Assembly (NCBI RefSeq): GCF_048266365.1
Contig: NZ_JBLWZP010000005.1
Coordinates: 194,689-258,688 of the forward strand
Reading direction: 5' to 3'
From: Galbibacter sp048266365
Lineage (GTDB): Bacteria; Bacteroidota; Bacteroidia; Flavobacteriales; Flavobacteriaceae
DNA length: 64,000 nt
Made by a program: the position numbers and the translations under genes. Below are positions 27,606-37,506 of the stretch, piece after piece (positions within the stretch are counted from its first letter, which is position 1; every line of letters begins with the position of its first letter). The notes beneath the pieces were generated by a model. That model saw only the letters and a list, made by a program, of their open reading frames with translations. It searched no databases and was not told the origin of the DNA.

Positions 27606-28538
27606 TTAATTTTTTATCATTCCTTGATAGTGATCTACTTTCTGTTGATCCCCCAAAGCCATATATGCAACGACAAATTCCTTATAAAAATTGTTTAGCA
27701 TTTCGTCTTCCTCCAGAATGTAGGATAGTCCATCCTCTAAAATCTGAATTGCCATCTTATGGTTCTGCAATTTATTCAAAGACCGTGCCTTATACAAATA
27801 GAATAATGGTTGGGTTGGAAAATTATCAATTGCCTCGCTGCTAAAACGTAAAGCTTCAGCGTAATCAGTTTTTATAAATTGCTTTTCAATTTGTTCCCTA
27901 TACTGATCTATAGGAGAAGCCATTGCTTCTGCATGTGTACTATTTTCGGTTGGTGTTGTCTCTAACATAGCCTCCGTATGCTCGTGTATGCGCAACCTGT
28001 TTTCGAGTTGAGCGGCAGCGTCCATATCAATTCCTTCCGACCGCATCTTATCAATTATTTTTTTTGCCTGAGCGCCTTCACCTAATTCGATATAAATATC
28101 TGCGAGTGTTTTGTAATAGTCCGTATCCATGGTGAGTAGGACCTCGGCTACCGGTACGGCCGCGTAATAATTGTGTTGCGTTAGCAAACAGATTAACAGC
28201 GCATCTTGATACCATTTATTCTCAGGGTCTACCGTGACAGCTCTTTCAAAATGTTGCTGAGCTTGAAGATAATTGGTTTGCTGCATATAATTCAAGCCCA
28301 ACTCATAATCCACTACTTCGTTGTCTGCTCGCAGTTTTTTGCATTCAAGCAATTCCTGTATCGCCCTGTCGTAATTTTCAATGCCCTTTTGCTTAAGGGC
28401 TTCAAAAAAATGCTCCTGAAATGCGTCGGAATTCTGTTCTTCAGATACTTCAGCGCTCTGTCCATCTTCCTGTGAAAACCCTATAGAAACGGCCGAAAAC
28501 AAACACAATATTAGTATTTTATACCGATTTGGTGCCAT
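27606..28538 (-). CDS. TPR-repeat periplasmic protein
   Basis: About 310 residues from the ATG at 28538; the frame extends 12 codons further but this Met gives a clean signal peptide (cleavage around residue 22). The rest is tetratricopeptide repeats, clearest at about 40-160 and 225-305, joined by an acidic linker. TPR arrays mediate protein-protein contacts. It lies in the same run as the nucleotidyltransferase, DUF4292 and EnvC-like genes; partner unknown. Confidence 0.78.
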   Translation of the reverse strand: MAPNRYKILILCLFSAVSIGFSQEDGQSAEVSEEQNSDAFQEHFFEALKQKGIENYDRAIQELLECKKLRADNEVVDYELGLNYMQQTNYLQAQQHFERAVTVDPENKWYQDALLICLLTQHNYYAAVPVAEVLLTMDTDYYKTLADIYIELGEGAQAKKIIDKMRSEGIDMDAAAQLENRLRIHEHTEAMLETTPTENSTHAEAMASPIDQYREQIEKQFIKTDYAEALRFSSEAIDNFPTQPLFYLYKARSLNKLQNHKMAIQILEDGLSYILEEDEMLNNFYKEFVVAYMALGDQQKVDHYQGMIKN

Positions 28539-28595
28539 ATTAATTTTTAGGGTTAGGATAGGTAACTGCGCCATGGGTATGGGTTCGACACCCCT

Positions 28596-29606
28596 TTAAT
28601 TCAAAACGCTGTAGTCTCCTATACTGATCTTTGTAAAATTACCATCAAAAATCGCAAAATTCCCAATCATTGCGTTAGAAAGTTTGGCATTTTTAATTTT
28701 TGCATTGGTCTGTATTAAACTATGGGTTATGGTAGAGTCTTCAATTACCGTATTATCACCTATAGAAACATTAGGCCCAATGGTAGCGTTCTTGAGCACT
28801 ACTCCTTCTCCAATATAACAAGGTGGAATTATAGTGGCATTGTTAAACTCAACGCTATCTGAAATTAACTTTTCGTCTTCTTGTTGCAATAACTCTAAGA
28901 TCCTTCCGTTGGTCTCTACAGTCACTGCTTTATTTCCACAATCCATCCACTGATCAACCTTACCGGGAACAAATTTCTTTCCTTTGGCCATTAACGCTTT
29001 TATACCATCATTGATTTGATACTCCCCTCCATTTTGGATATTGGCATCAAGCACATTTTGAAGTTCGGCTCTAAGGTCTTCGCCTTTTTTGAAATAATAA
29101 ATTCCAATAACAGCAAGATCAGAAACAAAGCTTTCCGGTTTTTCAACCAATCCGGAGATATTTCCGGTATCATCAAGTCCTACCACCCCAAAAGCTTCCG
29201 GGTTGTCCACCTGTTTCACCCATATCACACTATCGGCACTTTGGTCAAGATTGAAGTCCGCTTTAAACAAGGTATCTGCATAAGCAATAACACAAGGTCC
29301 GGAAAGCGCATCTTTGGCACACATAATGGCGTGTCCTGTCCCAAGAGGCTTATCCTGATAATAGATACTACCTTTGGCGTCAAGACGCTTAGCAATAGCC
29401 AATAGATTAGTTTCAACTTCTTGGCCAAAATCTTCATTTATAATAAAAGCTACTTCATCAATATGTTGATCCAATACTTTAGCAATATCCTCTACCAATC
29501 GTTGTACGATTGGTTTCCCCGCAATGGGTATTAAAGGTTTAGGCACAGTTAAGGTATGGGGGCGAAGTCGTGAACCACGACCCGCCATAGGAACTATTAT
29601 TTTCAT
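28596..29606 (-). CDS. sugar-phosphate nucleotidyltransferase
   Basis: A 336-residue enzyme. The N-terminal NTP_transferase domain has the signature AGRGSRLRPHTLTVPKP at residues 8-24; a left-handed beta-helix of hexapeptide repeats (I/V-G-x-x-x) occupies about 260-330. It makes an NDP-sugar (glucose-1-phosphate-type substrates) for surface glycans. The flippase two genes upstream fits that role. The exact nucleotide and sugar cannot be told. Confidence 0.87.
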   Translation of the reverse strand: MKIIVPMAGRGSRLRPHTLTVPKPLIPIAGKPIVQRLVEDIAKVLDQHIDEVAFIINEDFGQEVETNLLAIAKRLDAKGSIYYQDKPLGTGHAIMCAKDALSGPCVIAYADTLFKADFNLDQSADSVIWVKQVDNPEAFGVVGLDDTGNISGLVEKPESFVSDLAVIGIYYFKKGEDLRAELQNVLDANIQNGGEYQINDGIKALMAKGKKFVPGKVDQWMDCGNKAVTVETNGRILELLQQEDEKLISDSVEFNNATIIPPCYIGEGVVLKNATIGPNVSIGDNTVIEDSTITHSLIQTNAKIKNAKLSNAMIGNFAIFDGNFTKISIGDYSVLN

Positions 29607-29663
29607 TATAATGTTGTATTTTACTTAAAGTTAAAACTTTTTCTTTCGTGCATTATTATGCGG

Positions 29664-30098
29664 CTACTTGGTTCCGGTGCTTCCAAAACCTCCAGTTCCC
29701 CTATCGCTATCTGAGAGTTCAGACACCTGTTTCCATGAAATGTGCTCATGTGCAGCAATAACTAGTTGAGCTATTCTCATTCCGTTTTCAATTGTAAAGC
29801 GATCATTGGAAAGATTCACTAAAATCACTCCGATTTCTCCTCGATAATCGGCATCAATAGTTCCTGGTGCATTTAATACAGTAACGCCATTTTTAGCAGC
29901 GAGCCCACTACGAGGGCGAACTTGAGCCTCATATCCGACAGGAAGTTCTATGAACAGACCAGTTTTTACAACAGCTCTCTCCAATGGTTCTAAAGTAATG
30001 GGCTGTTGAATTTCAGCTCTCAAATCCATACCAGCTGATGAAGGCGTGGCATAACTCGGTAATTCGTGCTGAGTTTTATTGACAATTTTTATTTCCAT
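29664..30098 (-). CDS. dut: deoxyuridine 5'-triphosphate nucleotidohydrolase (dUTPase)
   Basis: A 144-residue trimeric dUTPase. All five motifs can be seen: AGMDLRA, RPRSGLA, the GTIDADYRGEIGV stretch, RIAQLV and the C-terminal GTGGFGSTG. It converts dUTP to dUMP, protecting DNA from uracil. It starts 5 nt after the flippase stop, so it is in the same operon despite the unrelated function. Confidence 0.96.
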   Translation of the reverse strand: MEIKIVNKTQHELPSYATPSSAGMDLRAEIQQPITLEPLERAVVKTGLFIELPVGYEAQVRPRSGLAAKNGVTVLNAPGTIDADYRGEIGVILVNLSNDRFTIENGMRIAQLVIAAHEHISWKQVSELSDSDRGTGGFGSTGTK

Positions 30099-30103
30099 AA
30101 AGA

Positions 30104-31582
30104 CTAGGATTGTTTACCGGAACGCAGCGATCGAAAGATGCGCTTGAGTTCTCGATTTTCCAATTTATATATCAAAATCAAAAATACTAAAACAAATAGG
30201 GTTCCCACAATTAAGTTCCGATCAAATACATAAAAAGACAGTGTAGAGAAGACGATGGATACACCTAAGTAACTTCCGATTTTTTTTAGGTTATAAGGAA
30301 TGGGGTGATTTTTCTGTCCGTAATAATACGAAATGAACATCATTGAGGCATATGCAACAAGAGTAGCGATAGCAGAACCCTTAAAACTTATAATTGGGAT
30401 TAGTATAAAGTTTAACCCCAAGGTCAACACCGCTCCAAAGATGGAGATATAAGCACCATAACTGGTTCTATCCGTAATTTTATACCATACTGACAAATTG
30501 TGATAAATACCCAGGCATAAATTAGCCAATAAAATAAAAGGCACTATCCATAGGGCTTCCCAATATGCCGGGTTTGCGATTAATAGTAATTTAAACACCT
30601 CCGAATAGGCTACCACAAATAAAAATATAAAGGTGCCGAAGATGGTAAAGTACAAGGTGGTATCAGCATAGATTGCCTTTGAATTTTTGTTATTCGCATG
30701 GCTGAAAAAGAAGGGTTCCACACCCAGTTTAAAAGCCGTGACAAACAAGGTCATAAATGCTCCCAACCTATAACAAGCCGCATATATCCCAACGGTTTGT
30801 TCCGCTATATCCTCAGGCAAAAGGTACTTAAGCAATATCTTATCAAAACCTTCATTAACCGTATAGGCTACCCCGGCAAGAAGCACAGGGAAGGCGTAGC
30901 GCAGCATTTTCTTCCATATCCCCAAATCGAAACCAATTCCGATTTTAAAATATAGGGGCACAACGGTGAGAAAGGTGACCAAACTCGCCACCATATTTGC
31001 AATAAAAATATAGTGTACTTTGTTGTCAAAGACGATCCATTCCCAGCTATCAAAGAATGTAGAAGATGATAGAAGCTGAGTGAGTCCTAGGAAGAAGAAA
31101 AGATTTAGTCCCAGGTTAACCACCACATTAAAAATCTTTATATAAGAATACTTCAGTGGCATCTCTTTATTTCGCATCCAGGCAAAAGGAATGATACAAA
31201 GGGCATCTAAGAACAAGATCCAAATACCATAAACGATATATTGAACGTCGAATTCTAAGAGGTCCGCAAGAAAATCTTTAATAAAATAGGCCACCACTAA
31301 GAAGCCAACAGCGGTCATTAGAATAGAACTAAGAGCTGTAGACTGTACTTTTTCTTGGGATTGATCCTTATTCATAAAGCGGAAAAACGCAGTTTCCATC
31401 CCATAAGACAGCACCACATTTCCGATCATTAAATACACAAATAAGGCGGCGTAAATCCCGTAGTCTTCTGTAGGCAATTTATCGGTATACAATCGGGTTA
31501 ACACAAAACTTAACAGTCTTGGTAGTACCGTTGCTAATCCATAAATAAACGTGTGTTTGAACAGTTTTTGTAACGCCCCCAA
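30104..31582 (-). CDS. polysaccharide/oligosaccharide flippase (MOP superfamily)
   Basis: A 492-residue protein with about 14 transmembrane helices, typical of Wzx/PST-like flippases that turn lipid-linked sugars across the inner membrane. The N-terminal segment (TFIYGLATVLPRLLSF) is characteristic of the family. It lies downstream of a small lipoprotein gene and upstream of dut and the nucleotidyltransferase. It may serve O-antigen or another surface glycan. Confidence 0.85.
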   Translation of the reverse strand: MGALQKLFKHTFIYGLATVLPRLLSFVLTRLYTDKLPTEDYGIYAALFVYLMIGNVVLSYGMETAFFRFMNKDQSQEKVQSTALSSILMTAVGFLVVAYFIKDFLADLLEFDVQYIVYGIWILFLDALCIIPFAWMRNKEMPLKYSYIKIFNVVVNLGLNLFFFLGLTQLLSSSTFFDSWEWIVFDNKVHYIFIANMVASLVTFLTVVPLYFKIGIGFDLGIWKKMLRYAFPVLLAGVAYTVNEGFDKILLKYLLPEDIAEQTVGIYAACYRLGAFMTLFVTAFKLGVEPFFFSHANNKNSKAIYADTTLYFTIFGTFIFLFVVAYSEVFKLLLIANPAYWEALWIVPFILLANLCLGIYHNLSVWYKITDRTSYGAYISIFGAVLTLGLNFILIPIISFKGSAIATLVAYASMMFISYYYGQKNHPIPYNLKKIGSYLGVSIVFSTLSFYVFDRNLIVGTLFVLVFLILIYKLENRELKRIFRSLRSGKQS

Positions 31583-31644
31583 AGCCGCGATTGTGTTAGT
31601 GAATTAAAAGTATCGAATCATGCAAAGTTACCAAATTTAGCTTC

Positions 31645-32151
31645 CTATTTCCTTAAAGAAGGCGGTAATTCATTATAGTGAATTGCAGTAGCGGGCACCA
31701 GGTTGGATAACTTATAATAGCGGACTTTTCCATCCATTGTATATTTAAGTAACGCCTCATTGTCGTCGATCGCATAAGGTGGAGTCACCCTGCCTTGTGG
31801 TGGCTTATTCCCAAATTCCTTTTTTGGATCTGCATGCAAAATGAGGTTTGAATGATTACTGTCCATAAAACGGCCAATATACACCTTATAAGAATCCCTT
31901 TTAACAGACTCCAATTGAACAACCTTTCCTTGATAATAGAGGCTGTCTAATACCACGGAAGAAGAATCCTCCTGTAACGGGATATATATATTCACGCCCT
32001 TTAGCGTATTGGTTTCACCTACGGTCCATGGCTCCAAGCGTAGTTCTCCATGGGTAAAAGGAAGTTGGTCAACCAACTTTTGTGAGCTGCCACAGGCGGT
32101 ATAACCAAAAACCAATAGCCCTAAAGCCAGTATTTTTACAAAATATCTCAT
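31645..32151 (-). CDS. lipoprotein of unknown function
   Basis: A 168-residue protein with a lipoprotein signal (YTAC, Cys20) and a compact, beta-rich body. The family is not recognised. It is the first gene of the run leading to the flippase (62 nt downstream), which suggests an envelope role. Confidence 0.7.
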   Translation of the reverse strand: MRYFVKILALGLLVFGYTACGSSQKLVDQLPFTHGELRLEPWTVGETNTLKGVNIYIPLQEDSSSVVLDSLYYQGKVVQLESVKRDSYKVYIGRFMDSNHSNLILHADPKKEFGNKPPQGRVTPPYAIDDNEALLKYTMDGKVRYYKLSNLVPATAIHYNELPPSLRK

Positions 32152-32242
32152 TTGATAATAGAATTTGTATTTAAAGATACAATTTCAAAATTGATGCCAG
32201 GGTACTTACACCCTAAATTTAAAAAAGCTAAGGGGTTATAAA

Positions 32243-32283
32243 AATACTAAATCCGACTCTGAAGCAGAATCGGATTTAGTATT
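32243..32283 (-). terminator. terminator of the atp operon
   Basis: AATACTAAATCCGA at 32243-32256 pairs perfectly with TCGGATTTAGTATT at 32270-32283, with four further base pairs after one mismatch. On the minus strand a TTTTT run follows. It starts 39 nt after the atpG stop. Confidence 0.85.
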
Positions 32284-32321
32284 GTAATCGATATATAGTA
32301 TCCAATAATGGACCGCTACGA

Positions 32322-33188
32322 TTAATTATTTAGTGCTTCTGCCCCACCAACGATCTCTAATATTTCATTAGTAATAGCTGCCTGACGTGCTTTGTTGTAT
32401 GTTAGTTTGAGTTCAGATCTCAATTCCCCTGCGTTATCTGTTGCCTTGTGCATGGCAGTCATTCGCGCACCGTGTTCTGAAGCGAAGGAATCACGAATAG
32501 ACTTGTACAATTGTGTCTTTAAGGACTTCGGAATTAGTGTTTCTACGATCTCAACTTTGTTTGGTTCGAAAATATAGTCAGCTGAACTGCTAACTGAATC
32601 CTCTAGTGCTACAGGTTGAATTGGAAGGAAATTTTCAGTTTTAACGACTTGAGTTGCTGCGTTTCTAAAATGGTTGTACACCAAAACGATCTTATCGTAT
32701 GTTCCTTCGGAGTATATGTCCATTAAACGTCTGGTAATTTCAGAAACGTTCTCATATGTCAAATCATCAAAAACACTATTGTTATTGTGAATTACATAGA
32801 ACTTTTTACCTAAGATATCGTGCCCCTTTTTCCCAATAGTCATAAAGCTCACGTTCTTATCAGCATAAGTTTCATTGGCCAATCTAGAACTTTCCTTAAT
32901 CACGTTAGTATTAAATGCACCACACAATCCTCTATTGGAAGTTATGGAAACGACCAACACATTTTTCACTTCTCTTTGTTCTGCAAATACACTACCAGAC
33001 TCCCCTTCCAAACTAGCACTTACACTCTGTAAAAGTTCTGTAAGCTTATCTGCATAAGGTCTCATCGCAGTAATAGCATCCTGGGCTTTTTTCAACTTAG
33101 CAGCCGAAACCATTTTCATGGCACTGGTAATCTGCATGGTTGAACCCACTGATGTAATTCTGTTCCGTATTTCTTTTAAATTTGCCAT
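32322..33188 (-). CDS. atpG: ATP synthase F1 subunit gamma
   Basis: A 288-residue central-shaft subunit. The N-terminal helix (RNRITSVGSTMQITSAMKMV) and the C-terminal helix (NKARQAAITNEILEIVGGA) are the conserved coiled coil that rotates inside the alpha3-beta3 hexamer. It is the last gene of the atp operon; atpD and atpC do not follow and must lie elsewhere. Confidence 0.96.
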   Translation of the reverse strand: MANLKEIRNRITSVGSTMQITSAMKMVSAAKLKKAQDAITAMRPYADKLTELLQSVSASLEGESGSVFAEQREVKNVLVVSITSNRGLCGAFNTNVIKESSRLANETYADKNVSFMTIGKKGHDILGKKFYVIHNNNSVFDDLTYENVSEITRRLMDIYSEGTYDKIVLVYNHFRNAATQVVKTENFLPIQPVALEDSVSSSADYIFEPNKVEIVETLIPKSLKTQLYKSIRDSFASEHGARMTAMHKATDNAGELRSELKLTYNKARQAAITNEILEIVGGAEALNN

Positions 33189-33265
33189 CTTATAAATTAA
33201 GAAATGAGTATTATCTTAGATCCGTTTATTCCAGGCTTTTGCCCGGAATAACTGAACCTTTTGGT

Positions 33266-34846
33266 TTACCCTTTATATTTTTGAGAAAGTTCCTTCGCCA
33301 CTTGAGTTAGTGTGTCCGTTACTTCGTCAGTAAGTTTTCCTGCTTTTAAGGTATCCAATACCACTCTATGCTTAGCATTTAGGAATGATATATAGTCCTT
33401 TTCAAATTCCTTAACTTTCTCTACAGGAACATCTCTAAGAAGGTTTTTAGAACCTGCGTAGATAATTGCTACCTGATCTTCTACAGTGTAAGGATCATTT
33501 TGAGCTTGTTTAAGGATTTCAACGTTACGTTTACCTTTTTCAATAACATTCATTGTTGCAGCGTCAAGGTCAGAACCGAATTTTGCGAAAGCTTCCAGTT
33601 CACGGAACTGAGCTTGATCAAGTTTCAATGTACCTGCTACTTTTTTCATGGATTTAATCTGAGCAGATCCACCAACACGAGATACAGAAATACCCACGTT
33701 AATTGCCGGACGAACCCCAGAGTTGAACAAATCTGATTCCAAGAAAATCTGACCATCAGTAATCGAAATTACGTTGGTAGGAATATAGGCAGAAACGTCT
33801 CCTGCTTGGGTCTCAATAATTGGAAGTGCTGTAAGTGAACCTCCTCCTTTAACGATCGGTCTTAAGGATTCAGGAAGGTCGTTCATCTCTTTAGCGATAT
33901 CATCATCAGCGATTACCTTAGCCGCACGCTCTAACAATCTAGAGTGAAGGAAGAAAACGTCTCCAGGGTAAGCTTCACGTCCCGGTGGTCTACGAAGCAA
34001 CAAAGAAACCTCTCTATAGGCAACTGCTTGTTTTGAAAGATCATCATATATGATAAGTGCTGGACGACCAGTATCTCTGAAATACTCTCCGATTGCAGCT
34101 CCAGCGAACGGAGCATATACCTGCATTGTAGCAGGATCAGAAGCATTAGCAGCAACGATTACAGTATAAGCAAGAGCACCTTTATCTTCCAGTGTCTTTG
34201 CAATAGCAGCAACAGTAGATGCCTTTTGTCCTATGGCAACATAGATACAATATACAGGCTCTCCAGCGTCATAAAATTCTTTTTGATTGATAATGGTGTC
34301 AATACAAACCGTAGTTTTACCAGTTTGACGGTCGCCAATAACCAACTCACGTTGTCCTCTACCTACAGGAATCATGGCGTCTACTGACTTAATTCCAGTT
34401 TGTAAAGGTTCTGTCACAGGTTGACGGAAAATTACACCAGGTGCTTTACGCTCTAAAGGCATTTCGTAAAGTTCACCTCCGATCGGACCTTTACCATCAA
34501 TAGGCTGTCCAAGAGTGTTTACTACACGTCCCACCATTTTTTCACCCACCTGAATGGATGCGATTCGTTGGGTACGCTTAACGGTATCACCTTCTCTAAT
34601 ATCTTTGGAAGGCCCTAATATTACAATCCCAACATTATCTTCTTCTAGGTTAAGTACCATTCCTTCTAAACCTGTTTCAAATTCAACAAGTTCTCCGTAC
34701 TGTGCGTTAGACAATCCGTACACACGTGCGATACCATCCCCTATCTGGAGTACAGTTCCTACTTCGTCCAATGAAGCTTTTGCTTCAAATCCTGATAGTT
34801 GCTTTTTTAATATTGCTGATACCTCAGCAGCTTTAACTTCAGCCAT
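33266..34846 (-). CDS. atpA: ATP synthase F1 subunit alpha
   Basis: A 526-residue non-catalytic nucleotide-binding subunit. Walker A GDRQTGKT is at residues 171-178 and the family signature PAINVGISVSRVGG is present near residue 380. The length is standard. It is cytosolic at the membrane, in the F1 head. Confidence 0.98.
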   Translation of the reverse strand: MAEVKAAEVSAILKKQLSGFEAKASLDEVGTVLQIGDGIARVYGLSNAQYGELVEFETGLEGMVLNLEEDNVGIVILGPSKDIREGDTVKRTQRIASIQVGEKMVGRVVNTLGQPIDGKGPIGGELYEMPLERKAPGVIFRQPVTEPLQTGIKSVDAMIPVGRGQRELVIGDRQTGKTTVCIDTIINQKEFYDAGEPVYCIYVAIGQKASTVAAIAKTLEDKGALAYTVIVAANASDPATMQVYAPFAGAAIGEYFRDTGRPALIIYDDLSKQAVAYREVSLLLRRPPGREAYPGDVFFLHSRLLERAAKVIADDDIAKEMNDLPESLRPIVKGGGSLTALPIIETQAGDVSAYIPTNVISITDGQIFLESDLFNSGVRPAINVGISVSRVGGSAQIKSMKKVAGTLKLDQAQFRELEAFAKFGSDLDAATMNVIEKGKRNVEILKQAQNDPYTVEDQVAIIYAGSKNLLRDVPVEKVKEFEKDYISFLNAKHRVVLDTLKAGKLTDEVTDTLTQVAKELSQKYKG

Positions 34847-34910
34847 CTTTTATAGTATTTAAATTGTGGGCGTTTGTTTTAGAAATACACCCTGCCTTTA
34901 TTTTAAATTA

Positions 34911-35459
34911 TTATGCTACGAAAGAGTTATTTAATAAATCTCTTTTCAAATTATTCAATTGGTTCGCTACGCTTGCGTTGTATTGTAAATCTCCAACACG
35001 CAATACGAATCCACCAATGATAGTTGGGTCGATTTTATTTTCTAAGACTGCTTTTTTACCAGTTAATTCCTGAACTTTAAGCAATACCTTTTTTTCCAAT
35101 TCTCCAGTTAAAGGCACCGCGGTAGTAACAATAGCAGCCTGCTCGCCTCTTAAGGCATCATATAGTTCACTGTATTTTTCAGCGATGGCGCCCAGAAGAT
35201 TTATACGGTTATTTTCAACTAAAATACCTATTAGGCCTTCAGTGGTGACATTCATGCCAGAAAAAATCTCAGTAAGTGCTGCTTTTTTATCTGCAAGTTT
35301 AATCACCGGACTTTGAAGCATATATTGCAATTCACTACTTCCCTGAATCGTCTTAAAGATAGACTCCATGTCCTGATTGACCTCTTCTAAAGTATGCTGC
35401 TCCTTAGCGTGTGCCAGTACAGCTTTTGCATATCTAAGTCCCGCTCTTGTACCTTTCAT
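34911..35459 (-). CDS. atpH: ATP synthase F1 subunit delta
   Basis: A 182-residue OSCP/delta subunit that joins F1 to the peripheral stalk. It has the typical helical N-terminal domain (RYAKAVLAHAKEQ) and C-terminal IGGFVLRVGD segment. It is 4 nt from atpF and 64 nt from atpA. Confidence 0.94.
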   Translation of the reverse strand: MKGTRAGLRYAKAVLAHAKEQHTLEEVNQDMESIFKTIQGSSELQYMLQSPVIKLADKKAALTEIFSGMNVTTEGLIGILVENNRINLLGAIAEKYSELYDALRGEQAAIVTTAVPLTGELEKKVLLKVQELTGKKAVLENKIDPTIIGGFVLRVGDLQYNASVANQLNNLKRDLLNNSFVA

Positions 35460-35463
35460 AATA

Positions 35464-35955
35464 CTAGTTTAAAGTAACTTGATCCAACATCGTATCTACC
35501 AATTTCAATTGCTTGTCGTGGTCAGACAATTGTCCTTGTACGATTTTCTCTGCAATATCAACTGATAGTGTAGCTACTTGCTGTTTCAATTCAGCAACAG
35601 CAGCCTGTTTCTCTCCCTCTATTACTACTTGAGCGTGTGTGATAATTTTATCCGCTTGTTCCTTTGCTATTTCTTTAGCTTCAGCAATCATTTTATCCTT
35701 GATCTCACGGGCATCTTTAAGCATTGCGTCTCTTTCAATACGCGCTTCTTGAAGAAGTTTTTCGTTATCCGCTTTAAGGTTTTGTACTTCTTTACGAGCA
35801 TCTTCAGCAGCATCCAAAGCCTTGTTTATGGATTCTTCTCTACCTTTAACAGCTCCTAATATAGGAGTCCAGGCAAACTTTTTAAGAAGAATAAAAAGAA
35901 TGACAAATACGATTACTGACCAAAATATTAAACTCTCAGGATGTGTAGGATTCAT
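35464..35955 (-). CDS. atpF: ATP synthase F0 subunit b
   Basis: A 163-residue peripheral-stalk subunit: one N-terminal transmembrane helix (about 8-25) and then a long charged coiled coil rich in Ala, Glu and Lys. The segment LLKKFAWTPIL after the helix is typical of flavobacterial AtpF. Confidence 0.94.
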   Translation of the reverse strand: MNPTHPESLIFWSVIVFVILFILLKKFAWTPILGAVKGREESINKALDAAEDARKEVQNLKADNEKLLQEARIERDAMLKDAREIKDKMIAEAKEIAKEQADKIITHAQVVIEGEKQAAVAELKQQVATLSVDIAEKIVQGQLSDHDKQLKLVDTMLDQVTLN

Positions 35956-36040
35956 TATATAAAATATTAAATAACGTTTCTAATGTTAAAAGAAAATCAT
36001 GCTGTAACCAACCGTTACAGCACGACTTCATTTTCAAAAA

Positions 36041-36241
36041 TTATTTTGCGATAAGCGCAACAACTACTGCGAAAAGCGCAACACCTTCAATAAGTGCCGC
36101 AGCAATAATCATAGCAGTTTGAATTTTTGAAGCTGCTTCAGGTTGACGAGCAATAGCATCCATTGCAGATCCACCAATTTTACCGATACCAATTCCTGCA
36201 CCGATGGCAGCTAATCCAGCTCCTATTCCAGCTAAAATCAT
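36041..36241 (-). CDS. atpE: ATP synthase F0 subunit c
   Basis: A 66-residue proteolipid with two hydrophobic helices joined by the polar loop ARQPEA. The ion-carrying glutamate lies in LIEGVAL (about residue 53). The residues around it do not show the Na+-coupling pattern, so proton coupling is likely. Its N-terminus is a little shorter than many homologues. Confidence 0.94.
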   Translation of the reverse strand: MILAGIGAGLAAIGAGIGIGKIGGSAMDAIARQPEAASKIQTAMIIAAALIEGVALFAVVVALIAK

Positions 36242-36284
36242 AGTTAAAAATTTATATAGTTACTAATTAAAACTCACAATTAAA

Positions 36285-37376
36285 TTAATGATGCTCTTCC
36301 ACGGCCTGCCCGATGAACAGTGCAGAAAGGAGCGTAAACACATACGCCTGTAAGGCCGCTACCAACAACTCCAATGCGTACATAAACAACGAAAAAGCGA
36401 TAGATACCGGTGAAATCCAAGCGGTTTGGAAAATAAAAATAAGCGCCATCAAACTCAATATGATGATGTGCCCTGCAGTAATGTTAGCAAACAAACGAAT
36501 CATTAATGCGAAAGGTTTGGTAAACATCCCTAAAACCTCAACAGGAATCATAATTGGCAATAACCACTTTGGAACACCAGGTGTTGCAAAGATATGACCC
36601 CAGTAGCTTTTATTTCCACTAAATATGGTGATCAGGAAAGTCATGGTTGCCATAACTCCTGTAAATAGAATATCATTTGTAAGTGTTCCTTGGAATGGGA
36701 AGAACGGAATCAATCCAAACATATTTCCAAACCAAATCAAAAAGAACACCGTCAATAAATAAGGCATGTATTTTTGGTATTTCTTCTCTCCTATATTAGG
36801 AACAGCAATATCATCACGAACAAAAACAACTAGAGGCTCGAAAAAGGCAGCAATTCCTTTTGGCGCTCTTTGGTTCTTTTTATACGAATTTCCAATGGGT
36901 ATAAAAATCAACAACATAAATGCTGCTGATACAAATAAAGTAAAGACGTTTTTAGTAATAGAGAAGTTAAGCGGTCTATCGTTGGTTACATTCTGATCAG
37001 CGTCAAAAGCAACAGTACCATTTGCGTCAGCATAGTAGATCTCGTCTTGGTAACGAACGAATTGTTGTTCACCTCGCTCTACGACTACGCTGCCTTCTTC
37101 ATCATGATGAAAGGCCGAAGACATGAATGTCACCAAGCCGTTTTCTGTCCACAAAATCACAGGAAGCGGAAGCGAAATTGCCTTTCCATTCCAGTCCGCA
37201 ATATGAAATTCGTGAGAATCATAAATGTGACTATTTATTAATTCTGTTGCGTCGAACTCAAGTTCCTCGGAGGTTTCCGAAGATTGATTTTCGTGTTCCT
37301 GAGCCAAGGCTCCTAAGGAACAAAACAACACTACTACAAGAAAGAATCTTCTGATCGAATTTCCTACTATGATCAT
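36285..37376 (-). CDS. atpB: ATP synthase F0 subunit a
   Basis: A 363-residue subunit with an N-terminal signal-like segment and a roughly 125-residue extracytoplasmic extension, followed by the membrane core. The essential Arg lies in MIRLFANITAGH near residue 295. The extension is characteristic of Bacteroidota AtpB. A -7 box at 37418-37425 suggests that the structural atp genes can be transcribed from here. Confidence 0.95.
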   Translation of the reverse strand: MIIVGNSIRRFFLVVVLFCSLGALAQEHENQSSETSEELEFDATELINSHIYDSHEFHIADWNGKAISLPLPVILWTENGLVTFMSSAFHHDEEGSVVVERGEQQFVRYQDEIYYADANGTVAFDADQNVTNDRPLNFSITKNVFTLFVSAAFMLLIFIPIGNSYKKNQRAPKGIAAFFEPLVVFVRDDIAVPNIGEKKYQKYMPYLLTVFFLIWFGNMFGLIPFFPFQGTLTNDILFTGVMATMTFLITIFSGNKSYWGHIFATPGVPKWLLPIMIPVEVLGMFTKPFALMIRLFANITAGHIIILSLMALIFIFQTAWISPVSIAFSLFMYALELLVAALQAYVFTLLSALFIGQAVEEHH

Positions 37377-37417
37377 ACCTCTAATTGATAAAATATATGG
37401 TCCTCAAAAATTTGCTG

Positions 37418-37425
37418 CAAAGGTA
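37418..37425 (-). promoter_or_regulatory. -7 element for atpB operon
   Basis: The minus strand reads TACCTTTG, a full TAnnTTTG match, about 42 nt upstream of the atpB ATG. No clear -33 TTG. Confidence 0.45.
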
Positions 37426-37506
37426 CATCTTTTCTTCATACTAGGAAGCTCTCCACTATTTTTTTTTATATTATATCAGAAAACTCAATTTTTTATCAAA
37501 ACTCGT